Of a stretch of DNA of 64,000 bases, positions 56,601 through 64,000 are shown one piece after another. The notes beneath the pieces were generated by a model. It was given only the letters and a program-made list of their open reading frames with translations, searched no databases and was not told the DNA's origin. Source of the stretch: Enterobacter cloacae. GTDB taxonomy: Bacteria > Pseudomonadota > Gammaproteobacteria > Enterobacterales > Enterobacteriaceae. How positions within the stretch are numbered: the stretch's first letter is position 1; every line of letters starts with the position of its first letter. The stretch spans positions 1-64,000 of the forward strand of contig NZ_JAALCJ010000008.1 of assembly GCF_011078175.1 (NCBI RefSeq), given 5' to 3'. The position numbers were made by a program, and so were the translations under genes.

Positions 56601-58092
56601 GGCTGGAGAGCACGGCAAACGGGGTATCGTCACCCATTGAGCCGACAGCTTCCTGACCGTTTTCACCGAGCACGCGGATAACCGAATCCAGCTCTTCTGC
56701 GCTGTAGTTAAACTGTTTCTGGAAGCTCGCGAGGGTGTCGTCATCCATTTCGCGGCTGCCCACTTCCTCGTCAGGCAGATCTTCGAACGGCACCAGACGG
56801 CGGACGTTTTTCTCCATCCACTCTTTGTACGGGTGGCGGCTTTTCAGATCGTGATCGGTTTCGGCGGAATGCAGAATACGGCCACCGCGAGTATCGATCA
56901 CCATCAGCTCGCCCGGACCGACGCGGCCTTTCTCAACCACTTCGTCTGGCTGGTAATCCCAGATCCCCACCTCGGAGGCACAGGTGATGAGTTTATCTTT
57001 TGTAATGACGTAGCGCGCCGGACGCAGGCCGTTACGGTCCAGGTTACAGGCGGCAAAACGACCGTCGGACATGACGATGCCCGCCGGGCCATCCCACGGC
57101 TCCATATGCATGGAGTTAAAGTCAAAGAACGCACGCAGCTCAGGATCCATATCCGGATTGTTCTGCCACGCCGGTGGAACCAGCAGACGCATGGCGCGCA
57201 CGATATCCATCCCGCCTGCCAGCAGCAGTTCCAGCATGTTGTCCATGGAACTGGAGTCCGAGCCGGTTTCGTTCACGAACGGCGCGGCATCGTGCAGGTC
57301 AGGGATCAGTGGCGTCTGGAACTTATAGGTACGGGCGCGAGCCCACTGGCGGTTACCGGTGATGGTGTTGATCTCGCCGTTGTGCGCCAGGTAGCGGAAC
57401 GGCTGAGCCAGCGGCCAGCGTGGAACGGTGTTGGTGGAAAAGCGCTGATGGAACAGGCAAATGGCCGATTCCAGACGCAGATCCGCCAGGTCCAGGTAGA
57501 AGCGCGGCAGGTCAGCCGGCATACACAGACCTTTATAGATGTTCACCAGGTTAGAGAGGCTACAGACGTAGAACTCTTTATCGTCCTGAAGACGTTTTTC
57601 AATGCGGCGACGAGCGATGAACAGACGGCGTTCCATATCGCGTGGACGCCAGCCCGCAGGTGCGTTAACAAAAATCTGTTCAATACGAGGCAGCGAGGAG
57701 AGGGCAATTTCACCGAGCACCCCTTCGTTGGTTGGCACATCGCGCCAGCCGACAATCGACAGGGTTTCACGCTGAAGTTCTTCTTCAACGATGCGGCGTG
57801 AGGCGGCAGCCTTTTCAGGATCCTGATTCAGGAACAGCATGCCGACAGCGTAGTTTTTGGCTAAACGCCAGCCGCGCTCTTCCGCCACGATGCGGAAGAA
57901 ACGATCGGGTTTTTGCAGCAGCAGGCCGCAACCGTCGCCGGTTTTACCATCGGCAAGGATGGCGCCACGGTGCTGCATACGGGCCAGTGCGTGAATAGCA
58001 GTACGCACTACCTTGTGGCTAGGTTCGCCTTCTATGTGGGCGATCAGGCCGAAACCACAGTTATCCTTCTCAAGGGATTTATCGTACAACAT
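53632..58092 (-). CDS. gltB: GltB, glutamate synthase large subunit
   Basis: This 1486-residue enzyme makes glutamate from glutamine and 2-oxoglutarate with GltD. The N-terminal glutaminase domain starts at the catalytic Cys12 in [14 protein letters not shown], exposed by removing an 11-residue propeptide. The central and FMN-binding synthase domains follow (FMN region [14 protein letters not shown]), with the [3Fe-4S] cluster motif [15 protein letters not shown] near 1100 and a C-terminal GXGXG beta-helix domain. I chose ATG at 58092, the start of the conserved [12 protein letters not shown]; the open frame continues 12 codons upstream. In E. coli gltBD is activated by Lrp. Confidence 0.97.
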   Translation of the reverse strand: MLYDKSLEKDNCGFGLIAHIEGEPSHKVVRTAIHALARMQHRGAILADGKTGDGCGLLLQKPDRFFRIVAEERGWRLAKNYAVGMLFLNQDPEKAAASRRIVEEELQRETLSIVGWRDVPTNEGVLGEIALSSLPRIEQIFVNAPAGWRPRDMERRLFIARRRIEKRLQDDKEFYVCSLSNLVNIYKGLCMPADLPRFYLDLADLRLESAICLFHQRFSTNTVPRWPLAQPFRYLAHNGEINTITGNRQWARARTYKFQTPLIPDLHDAAPFVNETGSDSSSMDNMLELLLAGGMDIVRAMRLLVPPAWQNNPDMDPELRAFFDFNSMHMEPWDGPAGIVMSDGRFAACNLDRNGLRPARYVITKDKLITCASEVGIWDYQPDEVVEKGRVGPGELMVIDTRGGRILHSAETDHDLKSRHPYKEWMEKNVRRLVPFEDLPDEEVGSREMDDDTLASFQKQFNYSAEELDSVIRVLGENGQEAVGSMGDDTPFAVLSSQPRIIYDYFRQQFAQVTNPPIDPLREAHVMSLATSIGREMNVFCEAEGQAHRLTFKSPILLYSDFRQLTTMTEEHYRADTLDITFDVTETSLEETVNALCDKAEQMVRNGTVLLVLSDRNIAKNRLPVPAPMAVGAIQTRLVDKSLRCDANIIVETASARDPHHFAVLLGFGATAIYPYLAYETLARLVDTRAIDKDYRTVMLNYRNGINKGLYKIMSKMGISTIASYRCSKLFEAVGLHDEVANLCFQGVVSRIGGAGFADFQQDLVNLSKRAWLARKPLEQGGLLKYVHGGEYHAYNPDVVRTLQQAVQSGEYSDYQQYAELVNNRPAATLRDLIALNPGDEAVSIDDVEPASELFKRFDTAAMSIGALSPEAHEALAEAMNSIGGNSNSGEGGEDPARYGTNKVSRIKQVASGRFGVTPAYLVNADVIQIKVAQGAKPGEGGQLPGDKVTPYIAKLRYSVPGVTLISPPPHHDIYSIEDLAQLIFDLKQVNPKAMISVKLVSEPGVGTIATGVAKAYADLITIAGYDGGTGASPLSSVKYAGCPWELGLVETQQALVANGLRHKIRLQVDGGLKTGLDIIKAAILGAESFGFGTGPMVALGCKYLRICHLNNCATGVATQDEKLRKNHYHGLPFKVTNYFDFIARETRELMAQLGVKRLVDLIGRTDLLKELEGFTAKQQKLELSKLLETAQPHPGKAVYCTENNPPFDNGVLNAQLLQQAKPYVDEKQSKTFWFDIRNTDRSVGASLSGYIAQTHGDQGLASDPITAHFSGTAGQSFGVWNSGGVELYLTGDANDYVGKGMAGGLLAVRPPVGSAFRSCDASIIGNTCLYGATGGRLFAAGRAGERFAVRNSGAITVVEGIGDNGCEYMTGGIVCVLGKTGVNFGAGMTGGFAYVLDEDGEFRKRVNPELVEVLDVDTLAIHEEHLRGLITEHVQHTGSSRGEEILANWPAFSAKFALVKPKSSDVKALLGHRSRSAAELRVQAQ

Positions 58093-58737
58093 ATCAGTGA
58101 ACCTCCCCAGGCTCGTCGGGCTTCCCACTGAACTTTACCGTGGCGCACAGGCGCAGAAAGAGCATGGCGACGGGGTTAGCGTTTCATACGCGGACCTCGC
58201 ATTCGCCCTCTTTTTCATCCTTTCGCGCAGGTAAACAAGTTTGAGGACTTGCTTCAGAGGGAATCTCAATTACTGCATAAATATGATGAGCAGGCCGCTC
58301 ATCCAGAAAGCTTCCAGCGGATTTCCAACTTATCGGGAATTGGTACACAGGTCAAATGGCAATCTTATTTATACAAAAATGTGCTAAAGCGTGTTTATCC
58401 TTTTGTTTTTATTGCATATTTAACTATTTTTACAAGCGCTTAAAGCACCGACAAGGTGCAGGGGAGTGTGATCTGACTCACTATATGAAAGCGGTATTAT
58501 CGATGCAGCGTGCTGAAATGCAGATTTATAGCAGAATAATAATCTGGTGTTGCATTCAAACCCGCATAAAATCACTGTTTTTCAGTACTGACGCTATAAA
58601 TGAAAAAAACAATCAGAACATAAGGAAAAGTAATCACAGATGGTGTGAATGAAAGTGCAGTAATCTTGAGTATTTATTCATATGGATAAAGGCCGTCCAG
58701 GGCGATTGATCCAGGTCATCGCCGACGGAGGCTAAAA
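58093..58737. promoter_or_regulatory. Control region between gltB and yhcC
   Basis: This 645-bp region lies between divergent gltB and yhcC and holds both promoters. The stretch 58350-58450 is very A+T-rich, typical of gltB upstream DNA, where Lrp and other regulators bind in E. coli. I could not fix a promoter or individual protein sites. No gene is evident; short open frames here lack ribosome binding sites and known motifs. Confidence 0.5.
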
Positions 58738-59721
58738 ATGGCAGGCTTGTTCCCTTTCTTCGGGACGGTCTATCAGATTATGCAGTTACAGAAATTAGTC
58801 AATATGTTTGGTGGGGATCTTTTGCAGCGCTACGGACAAAAGGTTCACAAACTGACGCTACACGGCGGCTTTAGCTGCCCGAATCGCGACGGCACCATCG
58901 GGCGTGGTGGCTGCACCTTCTGTAACGTGGCCTCGTTTGCTGACGAAGCCCAACAGCATAAATCTATCACTGAACAGCTCGCCCATCAGGCGAGTCTGGT
59001 GAACCGCGCGAAGCAATATCTGGCCTATTTCCAGGCCTACACCAGTACATGGGCAGAAGTGCAGGTGCTGCGCTCTATGTATCAGCAGGCGGTTGCTCAG
59101 GCTAACATTGTCGGGCTGTGCGTGGGGACGCGTCCGGACTGCGTGCCGGACGCCGTGCTGGATTTACTTAGCGAGTACAAAGAGAAGGGCTACGAGATCT
59201 GGCTGGAGCTGGGCTTACAGACCGCGCACGACAAAACCCTGCACCGTATCAATCGCGGACATGATTTCGCTTGCTACCAGCGCACCACGCGTCTCGCCCG
59301 CGAGCGTGGATTAAAAGTCTGCTCGCATCTGATTGTCGGCTTGCCGGGTGAAGGGCAGCAGCACGGTCTGGAAACGCTGGAAAAAGTCGTCGAGACCGGC
59401 GTGGACGGCATTAAGCTGCATCCGCTGCATATCGTAAAGGGAAGCATAATGGCGAAAGCCTGGGAAGCGGGGCGGTTAAGTGGAATCGAACTTGCCGACT
59501 ATACGGTGACGGCGGGGGAGATGATTCGCCACACGCCGCCGGACATTGTTTATCATCGAATCTCCGCCAGCGCCCGCCGGCCAACGCTTCTGGCACCGCT
59601 GTGGTGCGAGAACCGCTGGACGGGAATGGTAGAAATTGACCGTTATCTGCATGAACACGGTGTGCAGGGGTCGGCGCTGGGCCGCCCGTGGGTTCCCCCG
59701 TTACCGGCGACGGCCGCCTAG
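58738..59721 (+). CDS. yhcC: YhcC, radical SAM protein
   Basis: This 327-codon gene codes for a radical SAM protein of the TIGR01212 family. The Fe-S cluster Cys residues are in [20 protein letters not shown] near residue 50, followed by [11 protein letters not shown] and a C-terminal [12 protein letters not shown]. Its substrate is unknown. The ATG at 58738 has a strong GGAGG; E. coli YhcC is usually annotated from MQLQKLV, which corresponds to 58780 here. The 3' end overlaps convergent yjgR by 21 bases. In E. coli arcB follows yhcC, but here it does not. Confidence 0.93.
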   Translation: MAGLFPFFGTVYQIMQLQKLVNMFGGDLLQRYGQKVHKLTLHGGFSCPNRDGTIGRGGCTFCNVASFADEAQQHKSITEQLAHQASLVNRAKQYLAYFQAYTSTWAEVQVLRSMYQQAVAQANIVGLCVGTRPDCVPDAVLDLLSEYKEKGYEIWLELGLQTAHDKTLHRINRGHDFACYQRTTRLARERGLKVCSHLIVGLPGEGQQHGLETLEKVVETGVDGIKLHPLHIVKGSIMAKAWEAGRLSGIELADYTVTAGEMIRHTPPDIVYHRISASARRPTLLAPLWCENRWTGMVEIDRYLHEHGVQGSALGRPWVPPLPATAA

Positions 59722-61203
59722 CAGACTTCCCAGCATGCCGCGTACTATCTGATTGGTAATCTGACGCGTCGCGCTTTTTGCCATAGTCTGTACCACGCCA
59801 TCGCGTTTGCCGCCGCGTGGCCCGGTGCTGCCGAATAGAATATCTTTCAGCCCACCAAGAATACCGTCATCCACGTCAACAGATTGCCCTTTGGCGGCAG
59901 GCGCATCCTGCGATTCGGCAGTTGCCTGCACCCCTTTTTGCAGCATCTCGAAAGCGGATTCGCGATCCACCTCGTCTTCATACTTCCCGTAGAGGGGGGA
60001 GTGGTTAATCAGGCCGTTGCGTTCATCGTCCGTGACCGGCCCCATGCGTGAGCAGGGCGCAATCACCATCGCGCGCTCGACAACTGTCGGGCTACCTTTT
60101 GTATCGAGGAACGAAATCAGCGCTTCGCCGGTTCCCAGCGCCTGAATGGCGGTTTCGGTATCGAAGGCCGGATTGGCGCGCATGGTTTGCGCCGCGGCTT
60201 TCACCGCTTTCTGATCTTTCGGCGTAAAGGCGCGCAGGGCATGCTGCACGCGGTTACCTAACTGCCCCAGAACGTTATCAGGAATATCCGACGGGTTTTG
60301 CGAAACAAACCAGACACCGACGCCTTTGGAGCGGATCAGGCGGATAACCTGTTCAATTTTATCCAGCAGCACCTGTGGGGCGTCGTTAAATAGCAGGTGC
60401 GCTTCGTCAAAGAAGAACACCAGTTTGGGTTTTTCCAGATCGCCAGCTTCCGGCAGTTGTTCGTACAGTTCTGAGAGCATCCACAGCAGGCTGGCGGCGT
60501 AGAGTTTAGGCATCTGGTAGAGCTTCTCTGCGCTAAGAATGTTAATGATGCCTTTGCCGCTGCTGTCGGTGCGCATCCAGTCTTTGATATCCAGCATTGG
60601 CTCGCCGAAGAAGTGTTCGGCTCCCTGTTGCTCCAGCGTCAGGAGTCCGCGCTGAATGGCGCCCACCGAGGCGCTGCTGATATTGCCATACTGATTCTGG
60701 AAGGATTTAGCGTTATCGCCAATGTACTGGGTGATGGCGCGCAGATCTTTGAAATCAAGCAGCAGTAAGCCCTGATCGTCGGCGATACGGAAGATAATGT
60801 TCAGCACACCGGACTGCACGTCGTTAAGATTAAGCAGACGAGCCAGCAGCAGCGGGCCGAGATCGGAGACTGTGGCGCGAACCGGATGGCCTTTTTCGCC
60901 GAATATATCCCAGACCACCACCGGATTACCGTGCGGCGTCCAGTCCGTGATGCCGATATTTTTCAGGCGCTCGAGGAGTTTTTCTGACGCTGCACCTTCC
61001 TGAGCCACCCCGGTTAAATCGCCCTTCACGTCAGCCATAAAAACCGGCACGCCAGTCTCTGACAACGACTCCGCCAGCTTTTGCAGGGTGACGGTTTTCC
61101 CCGTCCCGGTCGCGCCTGTGATCAGGCCATGGCGGTTCGCCATCGCGGGCAGTAAAAACAGCTCTTTTTCCAGCGTCCTGGCGATTAACAATGGTGTACT
61201 CAT
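59701..61203 (-). CDS. yjgR: YjgR, HerA-like ATPase (DUF853)
   Basis: This 500-residue protein equals E. coli YjgR in length. Walker A is in [18 protein letters not shown] (near residue 28) and Walker B in [14 protein letters not shown] (near 270). Later [20 protein letters not shown] and a Gly/Arg-rich tail complete the family pattern. It is related to the HerA/FtsK superfamily of motor ATPases; its role is unknown. I chose ATG at 61203; the frame is open 17 codons upstream. In E. coli yjgR lies near the idn genes and ahr, far from yhcC. Confidence 0.93.
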   Translation of the reverse strand: MSTPLLIARTLEKELFLLPAMANRHGLITGATGTGKTVTLQKLAESLSETGVPVFMADVKGDLTGVAQEGAASEKLLERLKNIGITDWTPHGNPVVVWDIFGEKGHPVRATVSDLGPLLLARLLNLNDVQSGVLNIIFRIADDQGLLLLDFKDLRAITQYIGDNAKSFQNQYGNISSASVGAIQRGLLTLEQQGAEHFFGEPMLDIKDWMRTDSSGKGIINILSAEKLYQMPKLYAASLLWMLSELYEQLPEAGDLEKPKLVFFFDEAHLLFNDAPQVLLDKIEQVIRLIRSKGVGVWFVSQNPSDIPDNVLGQLGNRVQHALRAFTPKDQKAVKAAAQTMRANPAFDTETAIQALGTGEALISFLDTKGSPTVVERAMVIAPCSRMGPVTDDERNGLINHSPLYGKYEDEVDRESAFEMLQKGVQATAESQDAPAAKGQSVDVDDGILGGLKDILFGSTGPRGGKRDGVVQTMAKSATRQITNQIVRGMLGSLLGGRRR

Positions 61204-61340
61204 GATGCACGTCCTCTCGTAGTCCTGGGTGGAGTATAGGCAACCTGACGGCAAAATGTCTGCGTAAATTCCTCACTTTGCGGCGCATTTTCCAGTGCGG
61301 ACTATGCTTTTGCATACGGTAAACAAAATTTTGGGAAACT

Positions 61341-62987
61341 ATGTCCAGATTCTTTTTTAACGACCGCAAACAGCTTGTCAACGATGCCATTGAAGGCATA
61401 CTTCTCTCCGCGCCGCACGGTAATCTCGTCAAACTGGATATCGATCCGGCCATCCGGGTGGTGGCACGCGGCGACTGGGATAAAAGCCGCGTGGCGGTGA
61501 TCTCCGGTGGCGGCTCCGGCCATGAACCGGCACATGCCGGGTTCGTCGGTAAAGGCATGCTTACCGCAGCAGTGTGTGGCGATCTGTTCGCCTCCCCAAG
61601 CGTGGATGCGGTCCTCAATGCCATTGTGGCGGTGACGGGCGATCGTGGCTGCCTGCTGATTGTGAAAAACTACACCGGCGACCGGCTTAACTTTGGCCTG
61701 GCGGCGGAAAAAGCCAAACGCTACGGCCTGAAGGTCGAGATGGTTATCGTGGCGGATGATATCGCCCTGCCGGATAACAAGCAGCCGCGTGGTATCGCGG
61801 GAACGGCGCTGGTGCATAAAATTGCGGGATATGCGGCAGAGCAGGGGAAATCGCTAAACGACGTGCGGGATATTGCGCAACAGGCCTGCGATAACCTCTG
61901 GAGCCTGGGGGTTGCGATGCAAACCTGTAACCTGCCGGGCAGCGATGATGAAGAGGGGCGCATTAAACAAGGCCATGTCGAGCTGGGTTTGGGCATTCAC
62001 GGCGAGCCGGGAGCTTCCGTCGTGGATACGCAAAACAGCAAAGCCATTATCGACACGCTGGTGACGCCGTTACGCGCCCGGGCGGGTGACGGGCGCTTTG
62101 CGGTGCTGGTCAACAACCTCGGCGGCGTGTCAGCGCTGGAGATGGCTCTGCTCACCAAAGAGCTGGCGCACTCGGCGCTGAAAGAGAACATTGCGTATCT
62201 GATTGGCCCGGCGCCGCTGGTGAGTGCGCTGGATATGAAAGGCTTTTCGCTAACGCTGTTAAAGCTCAACGATTTCTTCGAGAAAGCGATTCACGCCGAG
62301 GTCGAGACGCTGGGCTGGCAGAAGCCCGTCGCGTTTGCGCCTCTGCGTACCGTTCCCCATAGCGCCCTTCATGACCGCGTAGAATATACCCCGTCGGACA
62401 ATCCGCAGGTGAGCGCGGCCGTCGCCTCGGTAGTGAAAACATTGATCCAGCTGGAAAACCGCCTTAACGCACTGGATGCCAAAGTAGGCGATGGCGATAC
62501 GGGCTCCACCTTTGCGCAAGGGGCGCGGGATATTGCGCAGCGACTTGAGGAGAACAACCTGCCCCTTAACGACGTGCCGACATTACTCCTGCTGGTGGGG
62601 GAGCGGCTGGCAACGGTGATGGGCGGATCGAGCGGCGTATTGATGTCGATCTTCTTCACGGCGGCAGGCCAAAAGCTTCACGATGGACAGCCGCTACCTG
62701 AAGCATTGTTGAGCGGGCTGGCGCAGATGAAGCAGTATGGCGGTGCAGATCTCGGCGATCGTACGCTGATCGATGCCCTGCAACCGGCGCTGGAGGCGTT
62801 ACAGAAAGGCGATCTTCAGTCAGCGGCGCAGGCTGCGCAGCAAGGGGCTGAAGCAACGGCGAAAATGGCGAAAGCCGGCGCGGGACGCTCGTCGTACGTG
62901 AATAAAGAGAATCTGGACGGGGTGATGGATCCGGGAGCAGTCGCGGTGGCAGAGGTGTTTAAGACCATGGTAGATGCAAAACGGTAA
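61341..62987 (+). CDS. dhaK: ATP-dependent dihydroxyacetone kinase (DhaK-DhaL fusion)
   Basis: This 548-residue enzyme phosphorylates dihydroxyacetone with ATP. The N-terminal DhaK domain (about 1-330) has the substrate-binding His220 in GLGIHGEPGAS and the loop SGGGSGHEPAHAGF. The C-terminal DhaL domain (about 350-548) has the Mg-ATP loop in DAKVGDGDTGSTFAQGA and MGGSSGVLMS. This is the Citrobacter-type single-chain kinase, not the PTS-dependent three-protein enzyme of E. coli. No glycerol dehydrogenase or dha regulator is in view. The stop codon lies within a terminator stem. Confidence 0.93.
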   Translation: MSRFFFNDRKQLVNDAIEGILLSAPHGNLVKLDIDPAIRVVARGDWDKSRVAVISGGGSGHEPAHAGFVGKGMLTAAVCGDLFASPSVDAVLNAIVAVTGDRGCLLIVKNYTGDRLNFGLAAEKAKRYGLKVEMVIVADDIALPDNKQPRGIAGTALVHKIAGYAAEQGKSLNDVRDIAQQACDNLWSLGVAMQTCNLPGSDDEEGRIKQGHVELGLGIHGEPGASVVDTQNSKAIIDTLVTPLRARAGDGRFAVLVNNLGGVSALEMALLTKELAHSALKENIAYLIGPAPLVSALDMKGFSLTLLKLNDFFEKAIHAEVETLGWQKPVAFAPLRTVPHSALHDRVEYTPSDNPQVSAAVASVVKTLIQLENRLNALDAKVGDGDTGSTFAQGARDIAQRLEENNLPLNDVPTLLLLVGERLATVMGGSSGVLMSIFFTAAGQKLHDGQPLPEALLSGLAQMKQYGGADLGDRTLIDALQPALEALQKGDLQSAAQAAQQGAEATAKMAKAGAGRSSYVNKENLDGVMDPGAVAVAEVFKTMVDAKR

Positions 62988-63005
62988 CAACCGTTACCGT
63001 TTTTA
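62978..63005 (+). terminator. Terminator overlapping the end of dhaK
   Basis: An 11-bp stem AAAACGGTAAC/GTTACCGTTTT with a 4-nt AACC loop is followed by TTTT. The dhaK stop codon TAA (62985-62987) is inside the first arm. Confidence 0.93.
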
Positions 63006-63012
63006 GTGTTTG

Positions 63013-63060
63013 CGCCCTCTCCCTGTGGGAGAGGGTTGGGGTGAGGGCATCAGGCCGCAC
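63013..63060. repeat. G/C-rich hairpin repeat between dhaK and ahr
   Basis: The hairpin CCCTCTCCC/GGGAGAGGG (63015-63023 and 63027-63035) is followed by TTGGGGTGAGGGCAT and CAGGCCGCAC. It is the same family as the pair at 45013-45120, which also ends in CCAGACCGCAC, and the one at 31873-31957. Here it sits between convergent genes. Confidence 0.82.
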
Positions 63061-63079
63061 ATTCCCCGGCAATGTCACA

Positions 63080-64000
63080 TCAAAAATCCGCTTTCAACAC
63101 CACGCGGTAGCGGGCTTTGCCGTCGCGCACGTGCTGGATCGCTTCGTTGATTTTCGACATTGGATAGAGCTCGGTGGTGGGCGCCACTTTGGTGCGTCCG
63201 GCGAACTTCATCAGCTTGCGTAACTCATATGGCGTGCCGGTAGCAGAGCCGGATATGCTGCGATCCCCGCCGATCAGGGTAAACGCCGGAACTGGTAGCG
63301 GCTTCATCACCGCACCTACGGTGTGGAAGTTACCGCCGTAGGCCAGGGCTTCAAAGTAGGGCTGCCAGTCGAGATCGACGTTGACGGTGTTGATGATCAG
63401 ATCAAACTGACCCGCCAGTGCGGTGAGTGCCTGCGGATCGCGACTGTTCACCACTTTATCCGCACCCATCGCCAGCACTTCCTGCTCTTTCGCCGGGTTA
63501 GAGCTGAACGCCGTCACTTCGCAGCCCATCGCATGTAACAGTTTGATGGCGATATGCCCCAGACCGCCAATACCGATCACGCCCACGCGGCTGGTGGCGG
63601 TGATGTGATGCATCAGCAGGGGCTTAAAGACGGTGATGCCGCCACACAGCATCGGACCTGCGGATTCAATATCAATGCTGTCCGGCAGCGGGATAACCCA
63701 TTGCCAGTCGGCGCGCAGCTTATCGGCGAAACCACCCTTGTTAAGGATGGTCGGCGTAGCGCCCTCAAGGCAGTTGATCTGGTTGCCACTGATACAGGCG
63801 TCGCAGTGGCCACAGCTGCGTGCCGTCCAGCCGATACCCACGCGCTGGCCCACTTTCAGCCCTTTGTCCTGCGCGGCACTGCCGAGCGCCACGACGCGGC
63901 CAATCACTTCGTGCCCGGCCACCAGTGGGTAGCTGGAAAAGCCCCATTCATTGTCGATCATCGAGAGATCCGAGTGGCAGATCCCGCAGTAATCCACCTG
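63080..64000 (-). CDS. ahr: Ahr (YjgB), zinc-dependent aldehyde reductase, partial
   Basis: This is the C-terminal 307 codons of a zinc alcohol dehydrogenase of the cinnamyl-alcohol type. About 33 N-terminal residues lie past the window end; the first visible residues are [13 protein letters not shown]. The zinc ligands are in [15 protein letters not shown] and the four-Cys motif [15 protein letters not shown]. The coenzyme motif is [17 protein letters not shown]. In E. coli Ahr reduces a wide range of aldehydes with NADPH. It may be cotranscribed with further genes outside the window. Confidence 0.92.
   Translation of the reverse strand, partial: QVDYCGICHSDLSMIDNEWGFSSYPLVAGHEVIGRVVALGSAAQDKGLKVGQRVGIGWTARSCGHCDACISGNQINCLEGATPTILNKGGFADKLRADWQWVIPLPDSIDIESAGPMLCGGITVFKPLLMHHITATSRVGVIGIGGLGHIAIKLLHAMGCEVTAFSSNPAKEQEVLAMGADKVVNSRDPQALTALAGQFDLIINTVNVDLDWQPYFEALAYGGNFHTVGAVMKPLPVPAFTLIGGDRSISGSATGTPYELRKLMKFAGRTKVAPTTELYPMSKINEAIQHVRDGKARYRVVLKADF

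Noticed and set aside
56833-57801. Plus-strand open frame of 322 codons inside gltB
   Set aside because: It is another antisense frame with no domain, explained by the codon use of gltB.
58249-58443. Small plus-strand frame of 64 codons between gltB and yhcC
   Set aside because: No ribosome binding site, no known motif, and it lies in the expected A+T-rich control region.

Overview
The window is chromosomal DNA from a member of the Enterobacteriaceae. Nearly every gene is a full-length, close relative of an Escherichia coli / Salmonella gene, in the order of the E. coli 72-73 minute region (rrnD end, acrEF, fis, accBC, mreBCD, tldD, aae, argR-mdh, degQS, rplM-rpsI, sspAB, gltBD, yhcC). Gene content fits an Enterobacter / Leclercia / Lelliottia-type genome better than E. 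coli: msrPQ and aroQ lie next to accBC, and there is an alpha-carbonic anhydrase and an MHYT-GGDEF-EAL protein. The genus call is inference from gene content only.

Layout. 1-405: the end of an rRNA operon (5S, tRNA-Thr, second 5S, terminator). 673-8872: lipoprotein yhdV, the AcrEF efflux pump with its divergent repressor acrS, a c-di-GMP signalling protein and yhdU. 8991-11537: dusB-fis with its promoter, then a periplasmic carbonic anhydrase. 11545-16528: prmA, panF-yhdT and the aroQ-accB-accC cluster. 16763-19416: periplasmic methionine sulfoxide repair (msrPQ) and acuI. 19600-31868: csrD, mreBCD, maf, rng, yhdP, tldD. 31964-38368: aae aromatic-acid efflux genes, a semialdehyde dehydrogenase, yhcO, yhcN. 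38746-45013: argR, mdh, degS, degQ, zapG, zapE. 45191-47699: rplM-rpsI and sspAB. 47700-51947: a partial chaperone-usher fimbrial locus with a decayed subunit gene at its front. 52020-59721: gltBD and yhcC. 59701-64000: yjgR, an ATP-type dihydroxyacetone kinase and ahr (cut by the window end).

Most of the window is conserved housekeeping backbone. The variable parts are small insertions between backbone genes: the MHYT-GGDEF-EAL gene, cah, the semialdehyde dehydrogenase, the fimbrial remnant where E. coli has nan genes, and the yjgR-dhaK-ahr block where E. coli has arcB. A short G/C-rich hairpin repeat family (about 50 bp, with a GGTGAGGG-type tail) occurs at three intergenic sites. Terminators are very clear and define most transcription units.

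I found no wholly new system, CRISPR array, prophage or insertion sequence. The points most worth a second look are the decayed fimbrial locus, the yhcC/yjgR junction, the paired inverted repeats in the acrS-acrE control region, two unexplained perfect inverted repeats (10581-10605 and 16693-16730), and the structured gltB-gltD spacer.
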